Shown here one piece after another: positions 1 through 12,999 of a stretch of 64,000 bases of DNA; the first letter of the stretch is position 1; each line of letters begins with the position of its first letter. The position numbers were made by a program, and so were the translations under genes. Source of the stretch: Aptenodytes patagonicus (Eukaryota > Chordata > Aves > Sphenisciformes > Spheniscidae); the NCBI RefSeq assembly GCF_965638725.1, contig NW_027472018.1:372001-436000 (forward strand), written 5' to 3'. The notes beneath the pieces are model-generated. The model saw only the letters and a program-made list of their open reading frames with translations. It ran no database searches and was not told the DNA's origin.

Positions 1-1788
1 TACACATGCAGTCAGGCTTTTCAGCTGAGATCGAGGACTCCTTCTATTGAATACTATATATTTTGCCACCTGCAACAGATAACAAAGACAGCAGAGATCA
101 TCCCTGTGCCATTTAGTTGCACTTGCTGCATAGCACAGGTTAGAAAAATCCACTCTTCAATAAATTCAGCATCAAAATCATCTCTTATACCTGAGCTAGC
201 ATGGACTTTTATCTGCAAAGAAACACCAGGCCTTGATTTGAGGCCTTGCATGTACTTACTGCATCTCTAGGAAAATTATTCCAATGGTTAGATAGTCTCT
301 GACAAAAGTGAGTACTTTAAAGCTGAATCTGTGTAGCTTTGGGCTCTGCCCAGCGGGTCACATTCTGTCTTCAGCTTCTAAATTGACCTGGTTGCTTTCA
401 AGACCCGTACTATACCGTTAGCCATTTTCCCCAGGCTTTAAATGATTTTATGGCTCTTTTTGTAATTATTCACATTTTTTAAACAATAAAAAATTATAGA
501 CCTCAAAACTACATATAGTACCTGGTGACGGTCTTGTCAAAGCCACAAAAAAATTAGCCCTCCCTTCCACGTTCGTGAGGTAAGTTCCAACTCAGGCTAA
601 ATGCCTGCATAGCAGGGTCCCGCAGAGGGTTTCTCCCAAACTAACACAAGGATTGGGATGTTGCACCATCTAAACATGGCCAAACTAAATGCATCTTCTA
701 CTGGACTATAAATGATCTATCATTTTAGGCAATGCCTGGGATGAGTTGGAAGTTAGTGAGGTATTTGTTTAATAACTTTCTTACATTGCATCATGCATAA
801 AATATTGTGCCAGCTTTAAAACTGCTGTGGCTTACAGGAAAGCCAGTGAAGGCAGAAATACATACAAACTAATTAAGGAACTGAGAGTTTACACGGGACG
901 GTTCACACAGAAACTGCCCTTCTTACATTTGTGTGATGTCTTGGTGCCCAGAAGACAAAGGAGCAAGTCCCGGGAAGGAACGGACTCCTCTTCTTCCCTT
1001 CTGACCTTCCACCACGACATGGTTTTCCAAAGTCAGCAAGATGCTATGGCTTAATCTGCAAGCCCAGCAGTAAAGCTCTCTCAAGAAAGCAAACAGACCA
1101 GTAGACTTTGTGATTTGTGTTTCATGGGACTGAATCCACCTCCACCCACAGAGGACCACGGTGGCTGTGAGATTTCACTCCACGTCAGACCAAAGCATTA
1201 CCTTACACACGGAAACAGGAGAAATGCCAAGGCCAGAGCACTTGGCAAGGCAAGGCAGCCGGAGGACTGGGGAGAAGTGGGCTGAAGGTGCCAGCTCTCC
1301 AAGCCACCTGAGAATGGATCTGCTCTGGAGACGCTAGTTTCCATGGGGTAGCTCTGCAGGGAGATGCTCTGCTGAACCCCACCAGCCCCAGAGTGCCCCG
1401 TCTCCACTAACACCCTGCTCAGGAGGCTATCATAAAAAAAGTGGGTCCCATCACATCTTTTCCTCCTCCTCTTTTCAAGCTGTACTCAAAGCCATCTGTG
1501 TTTTAGATATCTACATCTGATCTAGTCACCCTCAGCTCTCCTACAGTCAATGGAGAAAAATAAGCACTTTCAGTGCACAAGTCATCCAACCTACTTTGCA
1601 CTCCTACTCCAGCCCGAGATTGACTACAGAGGGGCCTGTGGGAACTGACTCAGGTGGTGTCACCTCCATCACAGCCACCTAACACTGAGTTAGATGACTC
1701 CCCCAACTTCTGGATCCCACAGCTCCCTTCGATGACAGCCTGCTCAGCCGACATGGCATGAGCAACACCATCCCTTGAGGCACCTGAA

Positions 1789-1977
1789 GTGAAGAACACT
1801 GGAACAGGTTGCCCAGAGAGGCGGTAGATGCCCCATCCCTTGAAACATTCAAGGTCAGGCTGGACGGGGCTCTGAGCAACCTGATCTAGTTGAAGATGTC
1901 CCTACTCATTGCAGGGGGGGTTGGACTAGATGACCTTTAAAGGTCCCTTCCAACTCAAACTATTCTATGATTCTATG
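1789..1977 (+). mobile_element. CR1 LINE, 3' end fragment
   Basis: The sequence matches the terminal CR1 segment: GGAACAGGTTGCCCAGAGAG near the start, GGTTGGACTAGATGACC near the end, then the diagnostic tail TTCTATGATTCTATG at 1,963-1,977. It is a strongly 5'-truncated, non-coding copy. Confidence 0.9.
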
Positions 1978-4304
1978 TTTCTGTCAGGACCCTAGGGGAC
2001 TAGGCAGGGTTTTCTGGACCACCTTTCTGAAAGCAGGTATCCATATTTCTGCGTAAGGGTAGGTTTGCATCTCCCCTGACAGTCCAGGCAGACAGACACA
2101 CTGTGCCTCTGAGCAGCAATCGTGAGAACGAAGCAAGGGCCTGCGGCTCCAAAGAACCAGAGTGCTTGCCACCCCAGCCTTACGTCTTAATCACAAGATC
2201 GCTCTATTTCCATGGAAACAGCAGAATTGGAGACTTCAGTTTAAAGACAATTACCAACATCGGGTATTTAACTGTTAAATCTGTCAGCACTCCCGTCCAG
2301 CACCAGGAGAGGAGACAGCGCTTCCCCACCACTGCCCGGCTGCAGCCCTGCCGAAGGCTGCGTGGCAGCAGCACAGCCGAGCCGCTCTCTGGCCCAGCCA
2401 CGCATCCGTCCGTGCTCAGGCAGCTCCGCCAAGGGCAGGACCGTCCCATCGGTATTTACTCTTGCTTCACTTACCAGTCAATTAGGCTTCCAGAGAGCTT
2501 ACCCTGCATCAGTACATTAGGAGATGGAAGTTCCTGACTGATGGCGGTTGAATCCAGTGCTTGCTTGTACATCAGCAACTGATTTTGGACAACATACAGC
2601 AATCCTGCTGACCAAGGCTTCCCTGATGCTTCAGCAGTAGGCAAAGGCTTTCTGTACTTCTGAGTCATTCAGCGAATTATTGGATGGCTTCAGGCACTAA
2701 TATGAGTATCAGCCGGCACAAGAAGAGGCTAATGCCTCCTCTTTCGCCTGACACAGCAAAGCACTGCAACTGTTATGGTCAACCTGAAGAAAGAGCAGTG
2801 CGGAGCCAAGGAGCTAATTACTATCGCTAGCAGAGGGTTACCCTGTCCAACCCTACTGTCGTCACTCCATCTTGCAGCCACAAGCCTTTCTTGAAAACAA
2901 AGCTGAGAAGGACCCAGGCAGCATCACAAGCCTTCTGAAACAAGTATCTTGGGTTTGCAAAACACAACAACGTAAGCTATGATACTGGTAGCATCATCAA
3001 GGCTGTTGAGCTACATCAGGGGAGCTACCTGCGCCCAGGAAGCACTTGGGTAACACAGAGGCATCTCCCACGAGAGAGGAGAAGAGCTGCCTCTCTGCCA
3101 CCTGCCTAGCCAGGGGTCCACTTCAAGAGGTCACCACACAAAAATCCGCTCTTGGTGCTCTGATGCCTTGGCATCGCTGTGGTCAGGATGACCATTAGCT
3201 AACAGGTCCAGGGAGTCTTGCACAACAAGCCTCTCTCCTCTTGGCCATTATGCCCTAGTCCAAGGACCAAAATTGCTCAGTCCAGCTCTGACTACGTGCC
3301 ACCACAAAGACAAACAGGCAGACAGCAGACAATAGATCCTAATGGTGAGGAAATTTGCCATAGCACATGCTATCTGCTGCCTTGCCCATGCCTGTAAGGC
3401 ATTGGAAACCTGTCCATGAGCCAAATTCCTGCCATGATTATAACCACACTCCTTAAACCCTTCCTGCCGGGTCAGGGCAGCAATGTTCCAATCTCTAGGA
3501 GAGCAACTTCTCACCCACAGAAATCCTAACCCTGCTCAGAGACAGAGAGCTCAGAATTGGAGAAGATTGAGGGAAGTCATCTTGTACAGCAGAGTCTGTG
3601 GGACATGGCAAGCCTGCCCTGCTCCAGCGAGAGCTCACGTGGAGCCATCTCCACCCTTGTGCTGGCAAAGCTCCATATCAAGACACACAAGCGTGGCTGA
3701 AAACTACATCTACAGCTGATCTATCATGAAAGCTGGGAGTGCTTTAGGCCAGACACCCCTTCAGCCTCTGGCGAGATCTCCCCAGGGTACAGTTACACAT
3801 GCCTGCCAGCCCCAGACTACCTGTAAGGACAAGTACAGGCAGGGAAGAGCCTCTCTGACCTCTGGTCCATGCCTGTTACTCCCCACACAGAACCCTTGAG
3901 CATCCTGAACACTGCAGTCACCCGTGCTCATCATGTCATACGGGAGGCCCAGCCTGCTTCTCCATAAAGCCACCACACATGGGACCGGGGTGCTGATGCG
4001 GAGGAGACAAGCTGTCAGGACACTTGGCAAGATCAAATCTACCCTGGGGGTTCCCCCTGTGAGTACACTGGCTCCTCCCCACCCCAAGGGTTCAGCAGAC
4101 AAGCTGTCGGGCTGCCTCGTGCATGGCTCCTTGCTCTGTCCTTTCCTCTCCTACCAGTTTGCTCTCCTGTCTGCAGCCTGCCTGTCCTCTTCTCCCGCCC
4201 CCTCTCTCCCCCTTGTCTGGCTGGCCGGGGCTGACACCCCCTCGGTTGGCAGAGGGGAGCGGGCGGCGGGTGCTGCAGCGGATGCCTCTGCCTGGCAGCA
4301 GCAG

Positions 4305-4378
4305 TGAGTCAGGCGCAGGCAGCATGGCACGTGGGAGTCTGCAGGCTGAGTCACCCAGCGTGGAGATGGGCTGACTCA
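4305..4378. promoter_or_regulatory. Cluster of three AP-1/MARE-like sites (candidate enhancer)
   Basis: Three perfect AP-1 heptamers fall within 74 bp: TGAGTCA at 4,305-4,311, TGAGTCA at 4,347-4,353 and TGACTCA at 4,372-4,378. The last two carry GC on the left (GCTGAGTCA, GCTGACTCA), resembling Maf/NF-E2 half-sites. The surrounding 4.2-5.0 kb is GC-richer than the rest of the intron. Enhancer function is inferred from motif density only. Confidence 0.4.
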
Positions 4379-6989
4379 CCCTTGGACACAGCGCTGGGGG
4401 ATGGATGGATGGATGCCGGCTGGCTGGCAGATGCTGCTGCAACAGCTCCAGGTGCAGGTTTCCTCCCTGCCACGCCACGCTGTGCCATTCTGCTGCCAGC
4501 AGTTCCCCAAGGGCCCCAGCGCCCGGCAGTGCGCCAACCCGGCAGTGACGTGGGCAGGAGGTCTCCTGGCCGCCAGCTGTGCTTCAGGGACCGTTGACCA
4601 GGGGCACCGTGCCTGTTACCAGGCATGCACCGGTGTCCCTGCTGCAGTGCCCATCAGCTGCCCCCACCGCCAGGAACAAAGGTGCAGATCAGATGAACCC
4701 TCAAGCCTGACCCCCACAGCCGCCCCCCCACTGGCTCCCAGCACTGCAGCCACCCACCCCATGCCCCACACACCTGCCCGCCACCCACCCGCTCCTCGGC
4801 CTCCAACACCCCCTGCCCCAGGCATGGAGCAGCCCGACGGCTGGGCTGTACTGGGAGCGCAGCCTGTCCACGGCACCTTCCCCAGCCCGGGGAGGCTGGC
4901 AGCGCTGAGGCACAAGGCTGTGCCCCTTGGGGCGGGGGGACCGAGGGGACCTCACCTGCCCAGTCCCTCTAACCACTGCCACCCTCTTTGGCTGGAGGAA
5001 ACTGCACACCACCTACTTCAGCAATAAAGCCAAAATCTCATTAACTGTGCATTTTAGTGTGCCACCTAAATCTGGCACCCACCACTGCGGTTTGGGACCG
5101 GCAGAATTAGCTCAAGGAGAGGAGGGGACATGGGCCTGGCGTCAGCGCTGCCGAGGAGCCTGGGGGACCTGGCGCTGCCGGCAGCAGGACGGCCCCAGGC
5201 ACACAGACAGCCTGAGACAACAGGGAGAGGAGCAGCACCACCCACCATGCAAAAAGGAAAGCAGGCACCAGGGTGCAGTAGTGGGGGCTTCACTCACTGA
5301 CATGGCCCCAGCCAAACTGCGTAAAGGAGGAAGGGGGATGGCAACAACCCCTTCCAACACCCTATCACCAGCGGTGGGACCAGGGCTGTGGGCGCAAGAG
5401 CAGCTTCTTCCCGTTTAAACTCAGAGAACAGAAGGCAGCAGCAGATGCAACTGGCTTTCTAAAGGCTGCCGGGCACTGCCCAGGACCGAGGGGCTGTCGG
5501 AGCCCACAGCCCGCAGTTTCAACTCCAGCGCAGTTCACAGCTGCAAACTCTGAGCCTGCTGGACCTTCACATGGGCTGCCAAAGCCAGAGCCCAGCCGGG
5601 GTCTCTTCCAGACCACCCTACTGACCAGGACAGGCAGGAGCTGCTCCTCAGCTCCGCAGGCACCTCCATCTGGGCAACATGCCTGACAGTGGGACTCCAA
5701 CTAAGGCTGCCTTCCAGCATGAGGCCAGGCAGCCGCTGAGTAGAGCGCTCTTCATGGAGAGACACCTTCACCGAGCTGGGAACCTGTGGGTGCTCAGGGG
5801 TCCCTGCTCACACTGCGGCAACCTCCACCAGCAACAGCTTGGCAGCAGCACGTGCACCTCCTGCAGCAAGCAAGCGCCTCCTCGTTTGTGGTCATCTTGG
5901 ATAATGAAAGTACTTGTGGGAAAATTTTACACTGAGAAAATGGGGTTTGGCATTCTGGGTCTGAAGGGGTGCATGGCTTTATTTGGTTTTTCATTTGTTT
6001 GGGTTTTTTGTTGTTGTTTAGGTTTTTTACATTTTCATGATAATTTATCAGATAGCCAAAAAGCCAATACTCTATAAAAAAATAAATATGACAATTTGGC
6101 TAAAAGACCTGAACTAGCTTAGAGGCTAGTAACATCCAAAATACCCAAAAAAGGGTAAGAAATGGGAAAAAAGAGGAGGAAACAGATGTCAGTAAGATCT
6201 TGAATGCAGGAAGTATCAAAAATTGGTATAGGAAGCTGAAGACTTTAGGAAAAAAAAGTTTTTCAACAATGCTAAGTACAACAGGAAGCAGCTTTGCAAA
6301 ATACGGTACCTCCACACAGCTCCTGCAGGACAGACACAGCAAAAAAATCACTGCAGCAGGTACCAGAGAGCAGAAGTGGTCCGTCAGTCCTCACACCGAT
6401 GTCATTAAAGGAGCAGACTGAAATACTCGTAGAGAGTGAACACAGACAAATACATAATTTCAAAACCATTAGCAAAAAAAAGTCATTAAAACAATATAAT
6501 TTTAAATTAAAAGGCAGAAACAACTTGAATGTAATGGTCTTAGAAAGAGCAAGTTCACAGAAAGGATCACTTTCCTGCTTATGCTAATTTTTAATAAATA
6601 TTGAAATAATGGAGATATTCAGGAATGACTGAAACAGAGTGAAGTTACCTCAGTATCCAGAAAAGAAACCACAGACTCCCCCAGGTAACAATCAGCTACC
6701 TGGCTTGACATCAATCCCCTACAAAGTAAGGGGAAGGATTAAACGGAACTGATTTTTTTAAAACAGAAATTCAAAGTTTTAGGTCTGATTTCATTCTTCC
6801 AGGTGTTTAAAGTGTTGCTGATAAAGACAATTCTGTCTATATTTTCATGAAGATGTGACTTATTACCATACAATATTCCTATTATAAATTAACACTTTGC
6901 AAAGTCATTAACGATAAATGCAGTAAGAACTGGCTAAATGACTAGTCTCAGAAAACAGCCAGAAAGACTTTATGCTAATGGGTAAGAGG

Positions 6990-8283
6990 ATAACTAGTGA
7001 CACTTTGAAGCCATCCCAGTGATGAGGGATTTCCCAGACAACTGGGAAAATGCTCTTGCTATGCCCATCTCCAAGACACGCAAGGTGGCAAATGCCAGAA
7101 ACGCCAGGACAGCCAGCTCCACCCCAGCCCCAGCAAGGACCATGGAGCACGTCCTTTTGGAAGCCATTTCCAAACACGTGAGGAACAAGTGGGTAACCAG
7201 GAACCATCGCTATGGATTTACCATGGCAGATCATCCACGATCAACCTGACTGCCTCACAAAATGGCTGGGCTGAGGAAACATGGGCTGGACAACCAGAGT
7301 AAGGATGGGCAGAAACTGCCTGCACCACCAGGCTGAGGGCAGCAATCAATGGCTCAATAACCAGCTGCCAGCCAGCAACAAGCAGAGTAGCCCGTGGTTC
7401 AATACTGGGCCGATATCATGCCATACCTTCATCGACCACCTATGTAATGACAGAGTGCACCCCCAGCAATCTGCAAATAATGCTAACCCAGGAGGGGGCA
7501 GGTGGATATGTCGAACAACAGAGCTCTAATGCACAAGTACCATGATAAACTTGGACTGGGTGATGGGAAGCCTCATGAAATTCAGTATGGAGACATGCAG
7601 ATGTCTGTGTTTGGGGCAGAAGGACTCCTGTGTGGCAGTGCCAGCAGCTGGGAAGCTGCTGGCTGAGAGCAGCCTGCTGGAGAAGAACCTGGGGTCAAGG
7701 CACACACCAGGTTGAGTACAAGCCAACAGCGTGTGCTCATGGTGAAGAAGGCAGGCTGCATCCTGAGTCACGTCAGGAGAAGCATGGTCAGCGGATTGAA
7801 GGAGTCTATCATGTCTCTCTACTCAACACTGATGAGGCTGCACCAGTTTGGGGCTCCCCAGTTCAAGAGGGATGTTGAAAAACTGGTGAAGGCCCAGCAG
7901 ATGGCTACCAAGCAGCGAGGGGCTTGATCTACATGGTGACACTGAGGAGATGGGCTTCCTCAGTTTGGCAAAGAGGCAAAGAGACAATCTAATAGTGGCC
8001 TTCAGCTACATGACAGATGTAGTTGAACCCTTCTCAGCAACAGCAGACAATGCAACAAGAGCCACGTGTCATGGCTTTGGACCACAGAAACGAAGTATCA
8101 GAAAAAACTTCTCCACTAAGGGAATAGCACCTGCAGAGACATGGTATAATTTCCATTCTAAAGAGTTTTCTAGACTCAGCCAGAGAAAGCCACAGCCAAC
8201 CCAATCTAGTGTTGGTGAGAGTCTGACTTTGAGTAGGCTGGACTGGAGATTTCCAGAGATCCAAACAACACTTCTCTGATGCT
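6990..8283 (+). mobile_element. CR1 LINE, 5'-truncated copy with decayed ORF2 and 3' end
   Basis: About 1.3 kb of CR1 carries remnants of the reverse-transcriptase ORF, broken by many stops. Landmarks are the segment around GTTCAAGAGGGATGTTGAAA (7,862-7,881) and a degraded 3' end containing AGGCTGGACTGGAGATTTCC and ending GATGCTATG near 8,285. Divergence from younger copies is high, so this is an old insertion. Confidence 0.75.
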
Positions 8284-8494
8284 ATGAACGAATCAGTAGC
8301 AGACCTGATGCTATTCAATGCTTTCTCTATGCGATGCAATAATGCAAGCAAAAGTAAGATCACGGTTGAGAAACATCTGGTTGATGCTGTAACTTGGAGA
8401 ATCTAGGACTAGGACGTGACTGAGCGATCTGAATGACTTTGCAGGCTAAGCCCATTCAGCTAAAGCACCTTTTTGTACTGCCCAGTGCAAGGTG

Positions 8495-8568
8495 TTTTGA
8501 CCAAGGATTACCAGCCATCCCTGTAGGATAGTATTTTGACCAAGGGTTACCAGCCATCCCCATAGGAT
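8495..8568 (+). repeat. Imperfect 39-bp tandem duplication
   Basis: The block TTTTGACCAAGG...ACCAGCCATCCC...TAGGAT occurs twice, starting at 8,495 and 8,534, with a few mismatches. It is a small local duplication in intronic sequence without other features. Confidence 0.8.
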
Positions 8569-8789
8569 GTGGGCTCAAATCCTGGGAAAGGTTCAAAGGT
8601 CCGAGCAGATGAGCAGTTCATCATTAGTCCTCAATGCAATGCTGAAGCAAAAGAGCTAAATGATCCTCTCTAAAAAGAACAGTCAATAGAGAAAGGAGAT
8701 GGATTTACAGTAAATATAACTATGGTTGAGTCAAATAACAGCATGCTGCCTATAGTCTGATTTTTTTTTTTTTATTTTAAGTATACTGG

Positions 8790-9285
8790 GTAACGAAGAG
8801 CTATAAAAATTCTTTGAAGGCCACAATAAACGAACTCACAAAGAGACATTTAACGAGCATTATGCGATTAACTGTCCAAAAAGAACATTAAGAGATAATT
8901 GATTATAAAGTAGAAGTAAACTTTTCACAGAATAATGTTCAGGTAACAAAGTTTTATTTAGTCCAATCTAAAGAAAGAAGTAAAAAAAACCGGAACTTTA
9001 AACCAGATGAATGCAAATCAGAAATTAAATGCTAACTATTAGTAGCTAGAGGAATTAACAACTGGAACAACCAACTGAAGAAAACAGTGGATTGGGCACC
9101 GTTGCAACATGTTGCCCAGGGAGGGTGTGGAACCCCCATCCCTGGAGGTTTTCAAGACCTTTTCAGCTGGACAAAGCCCTTCGCAACCTGCTTGGATGGC
9201 AATGCTGACCTCGCATCGAGCGGGACATTGCACTAGAGACCCCCAAAGGTCCCTTCCAACAGGGATGGTTCTGCCATTCTCCACC
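8790..9285 (+). mobile_element. Ancient CR1 LINE, 3' portion
   Basis: Degraded CR1 3' region. AAACCAGATGAATGCAAATC followed by GAGGAATTAACAACTGGAAC corresponds to the usual 'gccagataaatgcaaat ... aattaaccattggaac' block. It is followed by GGTGTGGAACCCCCATCCCT and GGTCCCTTCCAAC near the end. No intact coding capacity remains. Confidence 0.75.
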
Positions 9286-9959
9286 TCTTGATGTTTTTCA
9301 GACTGACCTACACGTTTGTCCGGGAAATGCTTCAGCCAAACAATTTATTAAGCTAAACAGTGGGGTAATAATGTGAGTTTTATTAGTTCACAATACACAG
9401 CAAAATAATTGAACAGACACTCCAGTGTCAAATTCTGTGTTTAAAAAACAAAAGCCACAAAACCCAGGTGACTAAGCTCAACATACTTTTAGGCATTTTT
9501 CTCCTCACAAGAGGAATATACTTTAGTCTCACCCCTCTCACCCTCTGCCTCTCACCATCACAATTTCCTCATGCTGTTCCATCACAAGCTCACCGAATGT
9601 CTCACTGCAGCCACACTGCGCAATCCTCTCTCCAACAACCCACTTTCAAGCCTGGGCTCCCGAGCAGAAGGGGTTGGGCAGATTCTCCCACACCCATTTC
9701 TTACTTGCACCAAGCCACATGCCATTTTGTCCTCCAATTTTATCTTAGACTCCTCCATCTTAATTTCCATGTCTTACAGTCTACCAAAGCATCCTTCACC
9801 AAATCCTCTGCTGTCGGGAGGAGGCAGAGTGGAAAAAAGACTGTCTACAAGTTCTTATGATGTATCGGAGGAAGGACAGCAAACTATAAACAAGAGACTC
9901 CACCAAAGCAATGTTACTAAACTCCATTTAGATCTTGCCTATGAAGGCAAATCCACAAG

Positions 9960-11676
9960 GGGTGTGTGGGGGGGAGAGATTACAGAAAGCTGGCAGGTCC
10001 TCAAAGCAATGGTGCTAATGGCACAAACAGAAATTATCCCGGTGCAAATGAATAACAAGTGTGATAGGAGACCAACTTGGCTAACTCACATGAGCTCCTT
10101 ATTGGTCTGAGGCACAGAAAGGCATGCATGTGGAAAGTGGAAATTAGGTCAGATTAATAAGGATAAATACAAAAAAGTGGCATCAGCACCACAGACTGAA
10201 CTCAAAACAGCTACGCAAAGAGTAAGAGGCGACCAGCAACAAACAGCAAAGACAAGAAGCAATTCTCATGTACATTAGTGATCAACGTAACAACATGAAA
10301 AAGATCGATCTGTTACTCAGTGAACAGAAAAAGCAATTGAGAAGTGACACTGAGGACAAAGTGTTTTATGCCTTTTTGCGTAAGTCTTCACTATAAACAG
10401 CAAAGAGGTGTCTAGCACAAAAAGTAGTGGCCAAAGAATATACCTAAACTTTCAGTAAAAAAATGCAATGTCAGATTTTGATTAACTTGACCACGGAATG
10501 CTTAATTGTCTGGAGCAACCTCGGAAGAGCTCAAGCCCTGAGAGCTCTCGGCTGATGGTAGGCAACTGCACTGAAAAAGGCAAGAGTAGCACCCACCTTT
10601 AAAAACAAACAGAGAAGCTAAGAACTCACAGATCACTCTGATTCAAAACATTAAAAAAAGCAACAACAGCAAAACCTCTAAGTCCCTGGAAGACAAGGCA
10701 AGCATTAGTACATACAGATTTATTAAGAACAAATGGTGTCTAACCAATGTCAGTTCCTTCCGCAATGGGGTAACAGACCTTCAGCACAGCAGAGAAGCAG
10801 ATGTTAAGCATCATACATTAAGTAATGTTTCCGACTGTTTCACATGGTATTTTCAAAATTAAAGGAAGGATAAACCTACTATAGGCTCAGAACAACACTG
10901 ATAAATATTCTCAGAATAGTTAACAAATCAAAGAAAACCATCCAAATTGAAACGAGTATCAACTTGGATTGAGCAAGGTTTCTCCTAGGTTCAGCTCTGT
11001 TCCATATTCTTATTAACCAACCAGATGATGGAAGAAAGTATGCTTATTAAAATTGCAGGTGGCATGAAACTAAGAGTGACTGCAAGGATCAGAATCCTAA
11101 ATGTCTTTGTCAAATTGGAGAAATTGTCTAAAAAGGATTCCATTCCAAAGGGGCAGTTATGAGGGTCTATACTTATGCAGCATTATAATCATTTGCCCAA
11201 GAACAGGACAGAGAGCTGTAGAATAGTTAGCAACTCTTCAGAAAAGGATCTGGGGGTCAAAGTGGATCACAAACCAACAGGAGTCAGCAATACTGTATTT
11301 CTGAGAAAAGGCAACCACCGTGTTGAATCATATGAACAGAGACAAGCCTGCAGAAGTCCTGCTTTGTGCTTTTTCCAGCACTGGCCGTGTGCTGCATGCA
11401 GCCTTGGGTACCACTTCTCAAGGGGGACGTGATCAAGGGGAGAGAGTCCAGAGGAGCATGAAGATGAACAGAGGACCAGAAAATATCACAGACAAAGACC
11501 TGAAGTTATTAAGCCTAAAGAAGAGGATTCTGCTACAGTTTTCAAGTATGGAAAGAGGCTGCTGCAAAAAGGAACGATGTGTTCTCTTTGTCCTCAGTAA
11601 GTGGCTGAAATTGGGAGCAAAAAAGATTCAGGTTAAACTTTCTAAGGAAAAGAACAGTTAAACACTGGAAGAGATT
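9960..11676 (+). mobile_element. Ancient CR1 LINE (left part of an interrupted copy)
   Basis: Old CR1 ORF2 sequence in plus orientation, recognisable at GTGATAGGAGACCAACTTGGC, at a block around GGTTCAGCTCTGTTCCATATT (RT region) and at AAAAGGATCTGGGGGTCAAAG. It reaches GAACAGTTAAACACTGGAAGA, where a minus-strand CR1 has inserted. It resumes after 12,769. Stops and frameshifts occur throughout. Confidence 0.7.
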
Positions 11677-12769
11677 TCACAGAATCCTAGAATGGTTTGG
11701 GTTGGAAGGGACCTTCAAAGATCATCCAGTCCAAGCCCCCTGCCGTAGGCAGGGACATCTTTCACTAGATCAGGTTGCTCAAAGCCCTGTCCAACCTGAC
11801 CTTGAACACTTCCAGGGATGGGGCATCCACAGCTTCTCCGGACAATCTGTTCCAGTATCTCGCCACCCTCTTCGTACAACATTTCTTCCTTATGTCCAAT
11901 CTAAACCTACCATCTTTCAGCTTAAAACTGTTGCCCCCTTATCCTGTCACTACAGGCCCTACTAAAAAGTCTGTCCCCATCTTCCTTATAAGCCCCCTTT
12001 AAGTACTGAAAGGCCGCAATAAGGTCTCCCCGGAGCCTTCTCTTCTCCAGGCTGAACAACCCCAACTCTCTCAGCCTATCCTCACAGGAGAGGTGTTCCA
12101 GCCCTCGGATCATTTTCGTGGCCTCCTCTGGGCCCGCTCCAACAGGTCCATGTCTGTCTTGCACTGTGGACCCCAGAGCTGGACGCAGTGCTCCAGGTGG
12201 GGTCTCACAAGAGCAGCGGAGAGAGGAAGAATCCCCTCCCTCGACCTGCTGGCCACACTTATTTTGATGCAGCCCAGGATACGGTTGGCTTTCTGGGCTG
12301 CAAGTGCACATTGCTGGCTCATGTCCAGCTTTTCATCTACCGATATCCCCAAGCCCTTCTCCGCAGAGCTGCTCTTAATCCATCCATCCCCAGCCTGTAC
12401 TGTTACTGGTGATTGCCCTGACCCACGTGCAGGACCATGCACTTGGCCTTGTTGAACTTCATGAGGTTGACGTGGGCCCACTCCTCCAGCCTCTCAGGGT
12501 CCCTCTGGATGGCATCCCTTCCCTCTAGTCTACCAGCTGCACCACTCGGCTTGATGTCATCTGCAAACATGCTGAGGGTGCACTCAATCCCACTATCTAC
12601 GTCATTAATAAAGATATTAAATAGTAATGGTCCCAGTACGGACCCTGGAGGAATGCCACTTGTTACTGGTTTCCATTTGGACATTGAGCCGTCAACTGTA
12701 ACTCTTTGGCCATCCAGCCAATTCCTTACCCACCTAATAGTCCATCCATCAAATCCATCTCTCTCCAGT
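11677..12769 (-). mobile_element. CR1 LINE with RT remnant, inserted into an older CR1
   Basis: Read on the minus strand this is a 5'-truncated CR1 of about 1.1 kb. Its 3' end lies at the low coordinate (CACAGAATCCTAGAATGGTT and GGTTGGAAGGGACC in plus-strand order). The high-coordinate half encodes part of a CR1 reverse transcriptase, including an ADD catalytic-type motif after MF and a [11 protein letters not shown] motif, over about 12,403-12,769. The frame breaks at about 12.4 kb. It is much less diverged than the CR1 flanking it. Confidence 0.9.
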
Positions 12770-12915
12770 CTCCTGGGAAGGCTTCAGATGTACTGTCACT
12801 GTCAGTCTTTTAAAAGCTGATATAAATAGACAAACATTTCTCAGGAAGGACAGACATCTTGACCCTAGGCAGGAAGGTGGGTAAATGATCTCCCATTGCC
12901 CTTTCCCATTGCACC
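12770..12915 (+). mobile_element. Ancient CR1 LINE (right part of the interrupted copy)
   Basis: After the inserted element the older plus-strand CR1 continues: CTTTTAAAAGCTGATATAAA, then CAAACATTTCTCAGGAAGGA and AAATGATCTCCCATTG, matching the order of an old CR1 3' end. With 9,960-11,676 it forms one split copy. Confidence 0.6.
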
Positions 12916-12999
12916 GGGGGATTGCACAAGGTTGTTCCTGCCTCACGTGCAAATTCTGGGCTCTTCTGGACCCTGCCAGCTACCCCTTCAGGAACCTAA

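Noticed and set aside
12403-12684. Possible functional reverse-transcriptase gene
   Set aside because: RT motifs are genuine, but the copy is 5'-truncated, frame-broken and ends as ordinary CR1 3' UTR; annotated as a dead LINE.
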